Shown: positions 47,226-55,990 of the stretch, piece by piece
Numbering within the stretch: the stretch's first letter is position 1
How the letters are laid out: each line of letters starts with the position of its first letter
Source: Thermosynechococcus sp. NK55a
GTDB lineage: Bacteria; Cyanobacteriota; Cyanobacteriia; Thermosynechococcales; Thermosynechococcaceae
DNA: 64,000 nucleotides
Direction: 5' to 3'
NCBI RefSeq assembly: GCF_000505665.1
Contig: NC_023033.1
Span: 2,260,313-2,324,312, forward strand
Program-made: the position numbers and the translations under genes
Notes under the pieces: generated by a model
Told to the model about the DNA's origin: nothing
Databases searched by the model: none
The model's input: only the letters and a program-made list of their open reading frames with translations

Positions 47226-49388
47226 CCCCATGGTCACCTGTTGTAGGAAACTTTCTGGATTAATGGGCAAGGGAATGTAGCGCTCAACCCCTTGGTAATT
47301 GTCCTTTGACCCCAAAATGAAAATCTTGAGTTGCTCAGGGGTGCAGCGTTGCCGCAACTGATCCACTAACTCCTGCACATTGCCATAGCTAAAGGGTTCT
47401 GCCAAAAGAACCGCAATCGGGGTCAGTGCCAGCAAGCGTTCCACTTCAGCATCCACCAGCCAAATCACTTGATAGCCTGCGGTAGTCAAAATCGAGCAGA
47501 TGAGTGTGGCCGTGGCTTCGTCCTCACTCACAAGAACAATTCGCCCTTCAGGTTCCACCAGCACATCCGTTGTTGCCAGAGGCGGGACATCCAGCTTGAG
47601 TTTAGGGGGGTCTGGTGGAGGGTCTGAAGGAATTGCCGGCAGCCCCACCGTGAAGGTACTGCCTTTGCCTTCGGTGGACTCCACATCAATCCAGCCATGG
47701 TGCAGATCCACCCACTGCTTGGTGAGGGCTAACCCCAAACCTGCGCCGGTATAGGCGCGGCCAAAGGAGCTATCCAATTGTTGAAATTTTTGAAACAGCA
47801 AGGGTTGTAGGTGTGCAGGGATGCCAATGCCATTGTCCTGCACTTGAAAAATGAGTTCATCCTCTTTCCACCATGCCCGTAGAATCACTTCCCCCCTGGC
47901 AGGCGTGAACTTGATAGCATTGCTGAGCAGGTTAATGAGAATTTGCTGGATGCGGCGATAGTCTCCCCAAAAGCGATCGCGACTAGGCGGGATCATCAGT
48001 TGATGGCGCAGGTTCACCTGATGGCGGTGGGCTTGGGGTTTGGCGACTTCAATGCAGTCCGTACACAGTTGCCGAATTGAAAAGGCGCTGCGATGGAGGT
48101 GCGATCGCCCCAATTCTGCCTCCGAGAGATCGAGAATGCTGTTGATTAACTCCAGCAGGTGGGTACCACTCTCATGGATAATTTCCAGATATTCCCGCTG
48201 TTTTGCTGTCAATGGGCCAAGAGGCCAGCGCAGTAGGGTGGCGGAAACCCCAATGACACAGGTGAGGGGCGTGCGCAGTTCATGACTCATGGTTGCCAAA
48301 AAGTCGTTTTTAATCCGGTGGGCGGCTTCCATAGCACTTAGGGCTTCCCGCAGCGCCTGGGTGCGTTCATTCACCCGCTGTTCGAGGGTGGCCTTTTGCT
48401 GTTGTAGTTCGCTGTAGATTTGCGCTTGGTAAATGGCAATGCTTAGGTGTTGACTGAGGTGCGTGAGAAATTCAACCTCCTGGGGTTGCCACTGGCGGGG
48501 GCGATCGCACTGGTGAGCAATGAGCACTCCCCAGAGCCTATCTTGAACCATAATGGGCACAATTAGCCATGACTTGATCTGCCAGTGAGCGGCAAAGGAC
48601 TGGAGGCAGGGCACCTCCGCATAGAACTGTTGAATGTCACTCACCACAATCGCCTCACCCTGACTCAGGCGCTGATAGCTACTGCTAGGTAAAGCTGACC
48701 ACTGCCAACATTCATCCCATATTCCCAAAACCGAGGGAATTTCGCTATTGCGGCAGGATTCATAGGTGATTTGGCCGTGCAGTTCCCCTTCGGTCTGACC
48801 GAATTGCCCCACCAGCAACCGATCCACATCCAAAAACTCGCGAATGCGATCCACGGCTGTTTTCAAGAGTTCAGGCAGCTCCAGGCTCTGGCGAATTTGG
48901 GTTGTCACCTGATGCAGCAGCCGTTCTTGGGCTTGGCGTTCATTGAGGGCAGCTGTCACTAGGGGTTGGCAACTTTGGCACTGGGCGGCCATTTCTTCAC
49001 TGAGAACCGCCATGAGCGCGATCACCAGATCAGCGGGCAACATCTGTTCCTTGGCATTTAAGGGGGTCAGTTGCTGCAAGACAGCGCGGATCAGGGGGCG
49101 GCGGTTCACAGGAACTTGGCTACGGATTTTGCGCAAAAAGCGGGCGATCGCCCTAGGGTCAGTGAGAATTTCTACCCGATAGGTACTCATCTGCGGCACG
49201 GGTTCTGCCTGCAATAGCAGTGCAAAGGTCTCTGCCACCACGACGAGAAAAGGGGCATCGGCAGACGGGATAACCTCTTCACGGGTGAGGACAGTTGCCC
49301 TGCGATGGCTTGCTTCTGCGAGCAGGACTGTGGCAATTCGTTCATAGAAAAATGCTGGTAAAATTCGATCAAAGACGGGCTGGTGCAT
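47196..49388 (-). CDS. DICT-GAF histidine kinase with degenerate receiver
   Basis: 730 residues, soluble. DICT-like sensor about 1-130, GAF about 165-320 (LLVGQFGQTEG, WLIVPIMVQDRLWGVLIAHQ), coiled coil, HisKA with H369 in MSHELRTPLTCVIG, HATPase (NAIKFTPARGEV, GAGLGLALTKQWV), and a C-terminal receiver-like domain (about 615-725). In that domain the acidic pair is present (SEDEA) but the phospho-Asp position reads Glu (VLLAEPFS). It is typical of cyanobacterial phytochrome-class kinases without conserved bilin Cys. No cognate regulator nearby. Confidence 0.88.
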   Translation of the reverse strand: MHQPVFDRILPAFFYERIATVLLAEASHRRATVLTREEVIPSADAPFLVVVAETFALLLQAEPVPQMSTYRVEILTDPRAIARFLRKIRSQVPVNRRPLIRAVLQQLTPLNAKEQMLPADLVIALMAVLSEEMAAQCQSCQPLVTAALNERQAQERLLHQVTTQIRQSLELPELLKTAVDRIREFLDVDRLLVGQFGQTEGELHGQITYESCRNSEIPSVLGIWDECWQWSALPSSSYQRLSQGEAIVVSDIQQFYAEVPCLQSFAAHWQIKSWLIVPIMVQDRLWGVLIAHQCDRPRQWQPQEVEFLTHLSQHLSIAIYQAQIYSELQQQKATLEQRVNERTQALREALSAMEAAHRIKNDFLATMSHELRTPLTCVIGVSATLLRWPLGPLTAKQREYLEIIHESGTHLLELINSILDLSEAELGRSHLHRSAFSIRQLCTDCIEVAKPQAHRHQVNLRHQLMIPPSRDRFWGDYRRIQQILINLLSNAIKFTPARGEVILRAWWKEDELIFQVQDNGIGIPAHLQPLLFQKFQQLDSSFGRAYTGAGLGLALTKQWVDLHHGWIDVESTEGKGSTFTVGLPAIPSDPPPDPPKLKLDVPPLATTDVLVEPEGRIVLVSEDEATATLICSILTTAGYQVIWLVDAEVERLLALTPIAVLLAEPFSYGNVQELVDQLRQRCTPEQLKIFILGSKDNYQGVERYIPLPINPESFLQQVTMGLTSLAISGQ

Positions 49389-49545
49389 AGTTTTTTAAGT
49401 TCAATCCTTGATCGGTTCATCGCAGGAAGGGGCATCGCCAGGGGCGGTGTGATTACTATCGGCTTTTCCTATTCATTTCTGTTGTAGCGGTTCGGAAGGA
49501 ACAGGGGAAAAGCCCACCGGTTTTTTTAATGATTGTTGTCAACCT

Positions 49546-52500
49546 ATGCATCGAATTCTTACGTTCAATGATCTGACTATTGCTACAGATAACAGCAATG
49601 TTGCATTTCTACAGCAAAGTAGTGCTCCCATTGTTATTTTAACGGGAGCGGATACGGATATTGCTCTGCTGGCCCAAGCCTACCATCAACTGCCAAAGGA
49701 TTTTCCGTCGCTGCGCCTTGCTAACTTACTGCATTTACAAGCGGCAGCAGCCATTGATGACTATGGCGATCGCGTTCTGGGGAAGGCCGATGTTGTGGTG
49801 ATTCGCCTCTTGGGGGGACGCAGCTATTGGAGCTATGGTCTCGAGGTGGCACAGCAAATGGTCAGCGATCGGGGGGGACAGTTGATTTTGCTGCCGGGGG
49901 ACGATCGCCCCGATCTAGAACTGATGAGCCTCTCCAGTTGGCCACTGGCGCAAGTTGATCGCCTCTGGCACTACTTTTGTGAAGGAGGATTGGAGAATAT
50001 TCGCCGGGCCCTTGAGTTTATTGGCCACTACGGCTGCGGTTGGGGGGCTCCTCCCCGCCCTCCCCAAAGGATTCCCCGCTGGGGCGTTTATCCTATTCAG
50101 GGGAAAATAGCAAGGGATTGGCCACAGGTGGGCATTCTCTTTTACCGTGCCCATTACTTGGCGGGCAACACCGCTGTGATTGAGACCCTTGCTCAGGCCT
50201 TGATGCAGCGGCAATTGGCGCCTGTTGCCGTGTTTGTCTCCTCGCTCCAAGACCCAGAAATTCAACGGGGACTGCTGGCAGCATGGCAGGGCAAGGTAGA
50301 ACTGATTCTCAATACAACGGGGTTCGCGATCGCCAAAGCCAACGAGGTCAATCTGTGGCAGCAGTTGGACGTTCCCGTTTTACAGGTCATTCTCAGCAGT
50401 AGCACGTTTGAAACATGGCAGCAAAACCCCCAAGGGCTCACCCCCCGGGACTTAGCAATGCATGTGGTTTTGCCGGAGGTGGATGGCCGCATCATTACCC
50501 GTGCCGTGTCCTTTAAGGCAATAGCACAAATTCAACCAGAGGTGGAAACCACCGTGACCACCTATGTCCCAGTGGGCGATCGCCTAGACTGGGTCAGTGA
50601 ACTGGCCGCCAACTGGCTGAAGCTCCGCCGCAAAGCCCCAGCTGAACGCCGCATTGCCCTCATCTTAGCCAACTACCCCTGCCGCGATGGTCGCCTTGCC
50701 AACGGCGTCGGCCTTGATACCCCCAACAGTACCGTGGCACTGCTCAGGGCACTGCAACAGGCGGGCTATGATCTTGGCCCTAACCCCTTACCCAAGGATG
50801 GCGATGCCCTAATCCAACACCTCAGCCGCTATCGCACCAACGACCCCGAAGGCAATCACTGGCGGCTGCCCCGCTATACCCTCTCCCTTGACACCTACCA
50901 GCACTATTTTCGGAACCTACCAAGGGCAGTACAGGCGGCCATTAACCAACGCTGGCCGGCACCCACCACCGATCTCCCCATTGCGGGTGACTGTTGGGGG
51001 AACATTTTTGTCGGCGTCCAACCCAGTCGGGGCTACGATCGCGACCCCAGTTTGAATTACCATGCCCCCGATTTGGAACCTACCCCAGAGTATCTCGCCT
51101 TTTACTTTTGGTTGCGCCATGTCTTTGGGGCGGATGCAATTGTCCATGTGGGCAAGCACGGCAATCTCGAATGGCTGCCGGGCAAAGGGATAGCCCTCAG
51201 TGATACCTGCTTCCCTGAAATTGCCCTTGGCCCTGTGCCCCATTTTTACCCCTTTATTGTCAACGACCCCGGTGAAGGCGCCCAGGCCAAACGCCGCGCC
51301 CAAGCGGTGATTTTGGATCATCTGACACCGCCCCTCACCCGTGCCGAGTTGTATGGTGGCCTAGAGACCCTCAGCCACTACATTGAGGAATACTACGCCG
51401 CTGAGCAGTTTGATCGCCCCCGCTTAAGCGTCCTACGGCAGCAAATTGAAACCCTGGTTCAAGAACTAGATCTAGATCAGGAGATTCCACCCCCCCGACC
51501 GCAAGAAACATGGCTAGAATGGCTGGCTCGCACCGATGGCTACCTCTGTGATTTACGGGATGCCCAGATTCGCGATGGCCTACATATTCTTGGCCAATGT
51601 CCCCAAGGGCGGCAGTTGCGAGATCTAATGGTGGCGATCGCCCGCACTCCCAGTGACCAGCACAGGGGTCTCACTCGGGCTCTGGCACAGGATCAAGGGG
51701 TGGATTTAGACCCCCTCACCGCTGATCCAACCGCTCCCAGTCCTGTCCCCGGCTACCGCTCCGTGGGCGAGTGGCAAAATGCCCTAGAGGCAGAGGCGGC
51801 AAAATGGGTAGAGAGTTTGCTTCTGGGTACCCCTGATTTCCCCTGTGGCCGCGCAACTCAGCAGGTACTGGATTGGATTCGCACGGTCCTCTACCCTGCC
51901 CTGCAACAGACCCGCCAAGAAATTGACCACTTCCTCCACGGCCTCAATGGTGGCTATGTTCCCAGTGGAGCCGCTGGTGCCCCCACTCGCGGTCGTCCCG
52001 ATGTCTTACCCACGGGACGGAATTTCTATGCAGTGGATCTGCGGGCAGTGCCGACAGAGGCTGCTTGGGCATTGGCGGAACGAGCGGCGGCGGCACTGAT
52101 CGAACGCTATTGTCAAGAGCAGGGCGACTTTCCCCGTACCCTTGGCCTCTCGGTGTGGGGCACAGCAACAATGCGCACCGGCGGCGATGATATTGCCCAA
52201 GCCCTCGCCCTTTTAGGAGTCCGACCGGTCTGGGAAGGCGCCTCACGGCGGGTGGTCGATTTGGAGGTGATTCCCTTGTCGCTGTTGGGTCGGCCACGGG
52301 TGGATGTCATGCTGCGCATCTCCGGTTTTTTCCGGGATGCTTTTCCCAACCTCATTGCCCTCTTTGATGAGGCGGTGCAGCGGGTGAGCCAACTGCCAGA
52401 ACCCCCCGATCAAAATCCCCTGGCCGCTCAAGTGGCCAAAGAAACAGAGTATTGGCAACAGCAGGGTCTCCCCTTGGATCAAGCTCGGGAACGGGCATGC

Positions 52501-53229
52501 TTTCGCATCTTTGGTTCCAAACCTGGTGCCTATGGTGCCGGACTCCAAGGACTCATCGAAGCCCAAAACTGGCAGGGGGATGAGGATCTTGCCCGCGCCT
52601 ACATCCACTGGAGTAGCTATGCCTACACTGGGGAAGCCCACAGCCACAATGCAGCGGAAGCCCTAGAGCAGCGGCTCAGTCAACTGCAAGTGGTGCTGCA
52701 AAACCAAGACAACCGCGAGCACGATCTCTTAGATTCCGATGATTATTACCAGTTTCAGGGGGGCTTGACCGTTGCGGTGCGATCGCGATCAGGGCAGCAG
52801 CCCACGGTTTACTTTGGCGATCACTCACGGCCAGAGCAGCCGAAAATTCGCACTCTGCAAGAGGAACTGCTGCGGGTCTATCGCTCCCGCGTCATTAATC
52901 CCAAATGGCTAGCAGGCATCAAGCGTCATGGCTACAAAGGCGCCTTCGAAATGGCGGCCACGGTAGATTATCTCTTTGGCTATGCCGCTACGGCTCGCTG
53001 TGTACCCGATTATGTGTTTACAGGCATCGCCCAGACCTATTTGCTCGATAGCGCAATGCAAGCCTTTGTGGCACGCCATAATCCTTGGGCACTGCGGGAC
53101 ATGGCTGAGCGACTCCTGGAAGCTGCCCAACGCCAACTGTGGCAGGCACCTGATCCGCAGATGTTAGACCGCCTGCGATCGCTCGCCCTTGAGGCCGAAG
53201 GTTTAATTGAGGGCAACAGTGCCCCCTAG
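49546..53229 (+). CDS. cobN: Cobaltochelatase subunit CobN
   Basis: 1227 residues, the large-subunit size of CobN/ChlH-type chelatases. Conserved blocks: GRLANGVGLDTPNSTVALLR, HVGKHGNLEWLPGKGIALS, NDPGEGAQAKRRAQAVILDH, LGLSVWGTATMRTGGDDIAQ and RISGFFRDAFPNLIALFDEA. It inserts cobalt into the corrin ring with AAA+ partners; in cyanobacteria ChlI/ChlD may supply them. ATG start. I looked for a cobalamin riboswitch in 49389-49545 and did not find its conserved elements. The stop codon is shared with bioY. Confidence 0.93.
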   Translation: MHRILTFNDLTIATDNSNVAFLQQSSAPIVILTGADTDIALLAQAYHQLPKDFPSLRLANLLHLQAAAAIDDYGDRVLGKADVVVIRLLGGRSYWSYGLEVAQQMVSDRGGQLILLPGDDRPDLELMSLSSWPLAQVDRLWHYFCEGGLENIRRALEFIGHYGCGWGAPPRPPQRIPRWGVYPIQGKIARDWPQVGILFYRAHYLAGNTAVIETLAQALMQRQLAPVAVFVSSLQDPEIQRGLLAAWQGKVELILNTTGFAIAKANEVNLWQQLDVPVLQVILSSSTFETWQQNPQGLTPRDLAMHVVLPEVDGRIITRAVSFKAIAQIQPEVETTVTTYVPVGDRLDWVSELAANWLKLRRKAPAERRIALILANYPCRDGRLANGVGLDTPNSTVALLRALQQAGYDLGPNPLPKDGDALIQHLSRYRTNDPEGNHWRLPRYTLSLDTYQHYFRNLPRAVQAAINQRWPAPTTDLPIAGDCWGNIFVGVQPSRGYDRDPSLNYHAPDLEPTPEYLAFYFWLRHVFGADAIVHVGKHGNLEWLPGKGIALSDTCFPEIALGPVPHFYPFIVNDPGEGAQAKRRAQAVILDHLTPPLTRAELYGGLETLSHYIEEYYAAEQFDRPRLSVLRQQIETLVQELDLDQEIPPPRPQETWLEWLARTDGYLCDLRDAQIRDGLHILGQCPQGRQLRDLMVAIARTPSDQHRGLTRALAQDQGVDLDPLTADPTAPSPVPGYRSVGEWQNALEAEAAKWVESLLLGTPDFPCGRATQQVLDWIRTVLYPALQQTRQEIDHFLHGLNGGYVPSGAAGAPTRGRPDVLPTGRNFYAVDLRAVPTEAAWALAERAAAALIERYCQEQGDFPRTLGLSVWGTATMRTGGDDIAQALALLGVRPVWEGASRRVVDLEVIPLSLLGRPRVDVMLRISGFFRDAFPNLIALFDEAVQRVSQLPEPPDQNPLAAQVAKETEYWQQQGLPLDQARERACFRIFGSKPGAYGAGLQGLIEAQNWQGDEDLARAYIHWSSYAYTGEAHSHNAAEALEQRLSQLQVVLQNQDNREHDLLDSDDYYQFQGGLTVAVRSRSGQQPTVYFGDHSRPEQPKIRTLQEELLRVYRSRVINPKWLAGIKRHGYKGAFEMAATVDYLFGYAATARCVPDYVFTGIAQTYLLDSAMQAFVARHNPWALRDMAERLLEAAQRQLWQAPDPQMLDRLRSLALEAEGLIEGNSAP

Positions 53230-53846
53230 TACAGCAAAATCAGGCGCAGCACCCGCGCGACTGCCGCCACCAAGCAGACAATCACCAACTGCCCCGGCAA
53301 GGCAAAAAGTGAATACTGCTCTAGTAGCTCCACCAAGGGGTAACTCAACTGCCCTGCAAGAGCCAGAGCACTGAGGTAGAGGGCACCGCAGACATGAATG
53401 AGCACCAGTCCCCCTAGGCTGCTCAAGGCAAGCCATTCTAAACTAACCCGTTTTTGGGGGCGAAAGGCCAGCCAACCACAGACCCAGGCCCCCGGCACAA
53501 AACCCAAGAGGTACCCGAATGTCGGTTCATGCCAATAGCCTAGGCCGCCCCCTTGGGAAAAAACCTGAAACCCGCTCAGCCCCAGAATCAAATAGGCCAC
53601 CTGTGAGAGAGCTGCGGCTTGCCGTCCCCCCATACAGCCGACAAAGAGAACAGCGGCCACCTGGTAGGAGACTGGTAACGGCTGCACTGGAACCGCTGCC
53701 CATGAGGTGGGTAAAACAAACTGCCCCGCCGCGTTAAAGAAGTTGGGGAGGGCGATCGCTGCTTCCATGAACGTTCCGGCAACGGTTAGGAGGAGGCCTA
53801 AAATCGCCCACAAAAATTCATCAAGGGGTGACAAGTCGTTTCTCAA
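53226..53846 (-). CDS. bioY: Biotin transporter substrate-binding subunit BioY
   Basis: 206 residues, six hydrophobic helices. QVAAVLFVGCMGGRQAAALS, GLSGFQVFSQGGGLGYWHEP and TFGYLLGFVPGAWVCGWLA match BioY, the S component of ECF-type biotin uptake. No ECF ATPases or BioN are adjacent, as in many bacteria. TTG start overlapping the stop of the upstream FHA gene by 4 bp. Confidence 0.88.
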   Translation of the reverse strand: MRNDLSPLDEFLWAILGLLLTVAGTFMEAAIALPNFFNAAGQFVLPTSWAAVPVQPLPVSYQVAAVLFVGCMGGRQAAALSQVAYLILGLSGFQVFSQGGGLGYWHEPTFGYLLGFVPGAWVCGWLAFRPQKRVSLEWLALSSLGGLVLIHVCGALYLSALALAGQLSYPLVELLEQYSLFALPGQLVIVCLVAAVARVLRLILLY

Positions 53847-54211
53847 GAGCGCTGCAACACGTTCGGTGTAACTGATGGACTCGTATAGTGAAATGTGAGA
53901 TCTGTATCCCCCATCATGATAATGTCCCCATGGTGTAATACCCGCTCATCCGATAGAGGAGTACCGTTAACCACTGTACCATTGCGACTATTGTTGTCAC
54001 GGATTAGATACACTACGGCATTGCCACGAGGCCGCAGTTCAATGGTTGCCTGATGCCGGGAAATATAGGGATCATGAATAATAATGTCACAGTCGCTGCC
54101 GCGGCCAATTTTCCAGCACGCTTTTCCTGTGAGGTGATACTTGCCCACCACCACGCCTTGGGAGCGCACAATCAGCCATGCTTGTTTGTCAACATCTGGA
54201 AAGCGCATCAT
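53843..54211 (-). CDS. FHA domain protein
   Basis: 122 residues, mostly one FHA domain: KIGRGSDCDIIIHDPYISRH, then RDNNSRNGTVVNGTPL and VLHHGDIIMMGDTDLTFHY. It binds phosphothreonine peptides. It overlaps bioY by 4 bp and may simply share its promoter. A second FHA gene is at 3423-4301. Kinase and targets unknown. Confidence 0.9.
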   Translation of the reverse strand: MMRFPDVDKQAWLIVRSQGVVVGKYHLTGKACWKIGRGSDCDIIIHDPYISRHQATIELRPRGNAVVYLIRDNNSRNGTVVNGTPLSDERVLHHGDIIMMGDTDLTFHYTSPSVTPNVLQRS

Positions 54212-54422
54212 GAGGGTTGACCACGAATACTTTTATCATAGGTACTCCATCCGTACTTTTGGAGATGGCTGAGATTTTGAAAATCTATGGGAATCCGAGA
54301 TTGGATGCTTTTGATCTGCAGATGTCAACTTCAGTATTTTTACGGATAACAAAAGGTTAGGAACTGTGTTTAGATAGAACCAGGGAAAAACTATTTTAAG
54401 TAAAAAGTTTTTGGAGTAAGGC

Positions 54423-54458
54423 TCTCACGTATCAATTTAGATACATACATCAGTGAGA
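54423..54458. promoter_or_regulatory. Nested inverted repeats upstream of the HlyD gene
   Basis: An outer repeat TCTCAC (54423-54428) / GTGAGA (54453-54458) encloses an inner repeat GTATC (54429-54433) / GATAC (54440-54444). It lies 52 bp before the start codon in a 299-bp AT-rich gap (54212-54510) that holds no other gene. Possible operator or leader hairpin. Confidence 0.35.
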
Positions 54459-54510
54459 CAAAATAGCGAGGTAATTTTATTTGCTTTAACTAACTTGTTA
54501 TAAGGTTCCT

Positions 54511-55815
54511 ATGAACAAGCCGGCCCCAACTTCTTTGACGGAGATTAAAAATCAGGTTGTACCGGCTCAGCAACTCAAGCTACGGCGATCGCTCCTTGCT
54601 AATCTGTTAGTTTTCGCAGCCGGGTGTGGCATCCTTGCCTTTGCAGGCTGGTTTCTCTACCGCCATTTAACAACGGTGCGTAGTCGCGATGCAGTTATTA
54701 ATGGCGTGATTGTGAACGTGCGTGCTCCAGAAGAAGGAACACTGGAGAAACTCCAGGCGCAGGTAGGGGACTTTATCGAACCCACCGCTGCCCCCTTAGC
54801 CCTCATAGAAAATGACTATGTCAGTCAAGGCAACGCTCGAGAAGTTGAAAAATGGTTAGAGCGGCGGCGGGGAGAATTAGAAGCTGCTCAGGCAAAGTTG
54901 GCTCAATTGCAAAAACTCCTTGCCTCTGCCCAAAGGGATGAACGCAATCAGCACAGACTAGAGGTAGAGCAAACCAATCGCCAAGTGGCTGCTGCTCAAG
55001 CAGAACTCGCAGCAGCTCAGGCCAAGCTTGCGGATGCCAAGGCACGCTATCAACTGGCACAAATTAACTACCAGCGCTTTAGCCAGTTAGCACAGCAGGG
55101 AGCAGTACCCCAAGCCCAAGCCGATGCGGCTCTAACGGAGTTGCAGCAAAGCCAAGCCCAAGTGGCTGCTCGTCAACGGGATGTGGAAGCTGCGGCTCGC
55201 ACCGTTGAGGCGCTGGAGGCCGATGCCCGTGCTGCTGCATTGGGGCTGACACTGCGCAACACTCGCAGTAACTATGACCCCCGCCTACGGCTGCAAGAGT
55301 TACAAATTCAGATTAGCGAACAGCAGGCGATCGTCCAAGGGATTCAACGGGAAATCGCTGCCCAACAACGACAGGTTGCCCAAGCCCAGCGGGAGGTTGC
55401 TCAGCGCAAAGTGGTGAAGGTGACTGCTCCCATTGCCGGTTATGTCTGGCATGTGGATGCCCGTCCGGGGATGTTTCTCGGTAAAGGGGATCAAATTTTG
55501 CAGTTGTTGGATTGTGGGCGTCGTTGGATCGATGTCTTTGTGGATGAACAATCACTGCGGCTCATCCATCCGGGCACTCGGGCAAAGATTGAACTCTATG
55601 GGGCCAAAGGGAAAGTTCTTCAGGGCACAGTCACCAATATTCGCTCTGGCTTGGGGCGCCTCAACCCCGGTGATGATCAGGTCATCCCAATTCCCGAAAA
55701 CTATCCGCGTCAAAGTCAAGTGCGTGTTGAGCTAGATTCTGACCACGATTGGGGTGACGGTAACTTTTGCTATGTGGGCTACACTGCACGGGTGACCTTT
55801 CAAATTAGCCCCTAG
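54511..55815 (+). CDS. HlyD-family membrane fusion (periplasmic adaptor) protein
   Basis: 434 residues. Cytoplasmic N-terminus, membrane helix about 30-50 (LLVFAAGCGILAFAGWFLYR), first lipoyl half (VNVRAPEEGTLEKLQAQVGD), a long Ala/Gln-rich coiled coil (about 110-305), second lipoyl half (VTAPIAGYVWHVDARPGMFL) and a beta-barrel (FVDEQSLRLIHPGTRAKIEL). It would bridge an inner-membrane exporter and outer-membrane channel. No ABC or RND partner is adjacent. ATG start. Confidence 0.88.
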   Translation: MNKPAPTSLTEIKNQVVPAQQLKLRRSLLANLLVFAAGCGILAFAGWFLYRHLTTVRSRDAVINGVIVNVRAPEEGTLEKLQAQVGDFIEPTAAPLALIENDYVSQGNAREVEKWLERRRGELEAAQAKLAQLQKLLASAQRDERNQHRLEVEQTNRQVAAAQAELAAAQAKLADAKARYQLAQINYQRFSQLAQQGAVPQAQADAALTELQQSQAQVAARQRDVEAAARTVEALEADARAAALGLTLRNTRSNYDPRLRLQELQIQISEQQAIVQGIQREIAAQQRQVAQAQREVAQRKVVKVTAPIAGYVWHVDARPGMFLGKGDQILQLLDCGRRWIDVFVDEQSLRLIHPGTRAKIELYGAKGKVLQGTVTNIRSGLGRLNPGDDQVIPIPENYPRQSQVRVELDSDHDWGDGNFCYVGYTARVTFQISP

Positions 55816-55842
55816 GCTTTTGTATTTAATCCTCTGGGATAG

Positions 55843-55866
55843 GCAACCTTCATAGCAACCTTCATA
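55843..55866 (+). repeat. 12-bp tandem duplication upstream of ndhF3
   Basis: GCAACCTTCATA occurs twice head to tail (55843-55854, 55855-55866). It may be a simple replication slippage or part of a regulatory region. Confidence 0.8.
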
Positions 55867-55867
55867 G

Positions 55868-55886
55868 TTGCCTTTTATCTAGGCAA
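55868..55886. promoter_or_regulatory. Inverted repeat TTGCC-N9-GGCAA
   Basis: A 5-bp inverted repeat directly after the tandem duplication. It may form a weak hairpin ending HlyD transcription, or be part of a regulator site. No T-tract follows. Confidence 0.3.
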
Positions 55887-55942
55887 TAAGGGATATTGAT
55901 GCAACTTTATTCTTGACCCTGTGAAGTGCAGCACCATTCATA

Positions 55943-55970
55943 GATAAGATTAAATCTAATCAGTCTTATC
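55943..55970. promoter_or_regulatory. Inverted repeat GATAAGA-N14-TCTTATC before ndhF3
   Basis: Perfect 7-bp arms at 55943-55949 and 55964-55970, 20 bp from the ndhF3 start. A smaller AGAT-TAA-ATCT-like symmetry lies inside. The CO2-uptake operon is known to be controlled by LysR-type regulators (NdhR/CcmR) in other cyanobacteria; I did not find the published TCAATG-N10-ATCAAT motif here. A TTGACC at 55913-55918 may be a -35. Confidence 0.4.
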
Positions 55971-55990
55971 CATAGCCATAAGCGGGGTTT

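Noticed and set aside
49389-49545. Cobalamin riboswitch before cobN
   Set aside because: The gap is 157 bp and GGGGAAAAGCCC plus a T-run suggested a structured leader, but the B12 box and core motifs are not present.
55843-55866. CRISPR-like repeat before ndhF3
   Set aside because: Two adjacent 12-bp copies without spacers and no cas genes in the window; a simple tandem duplication.
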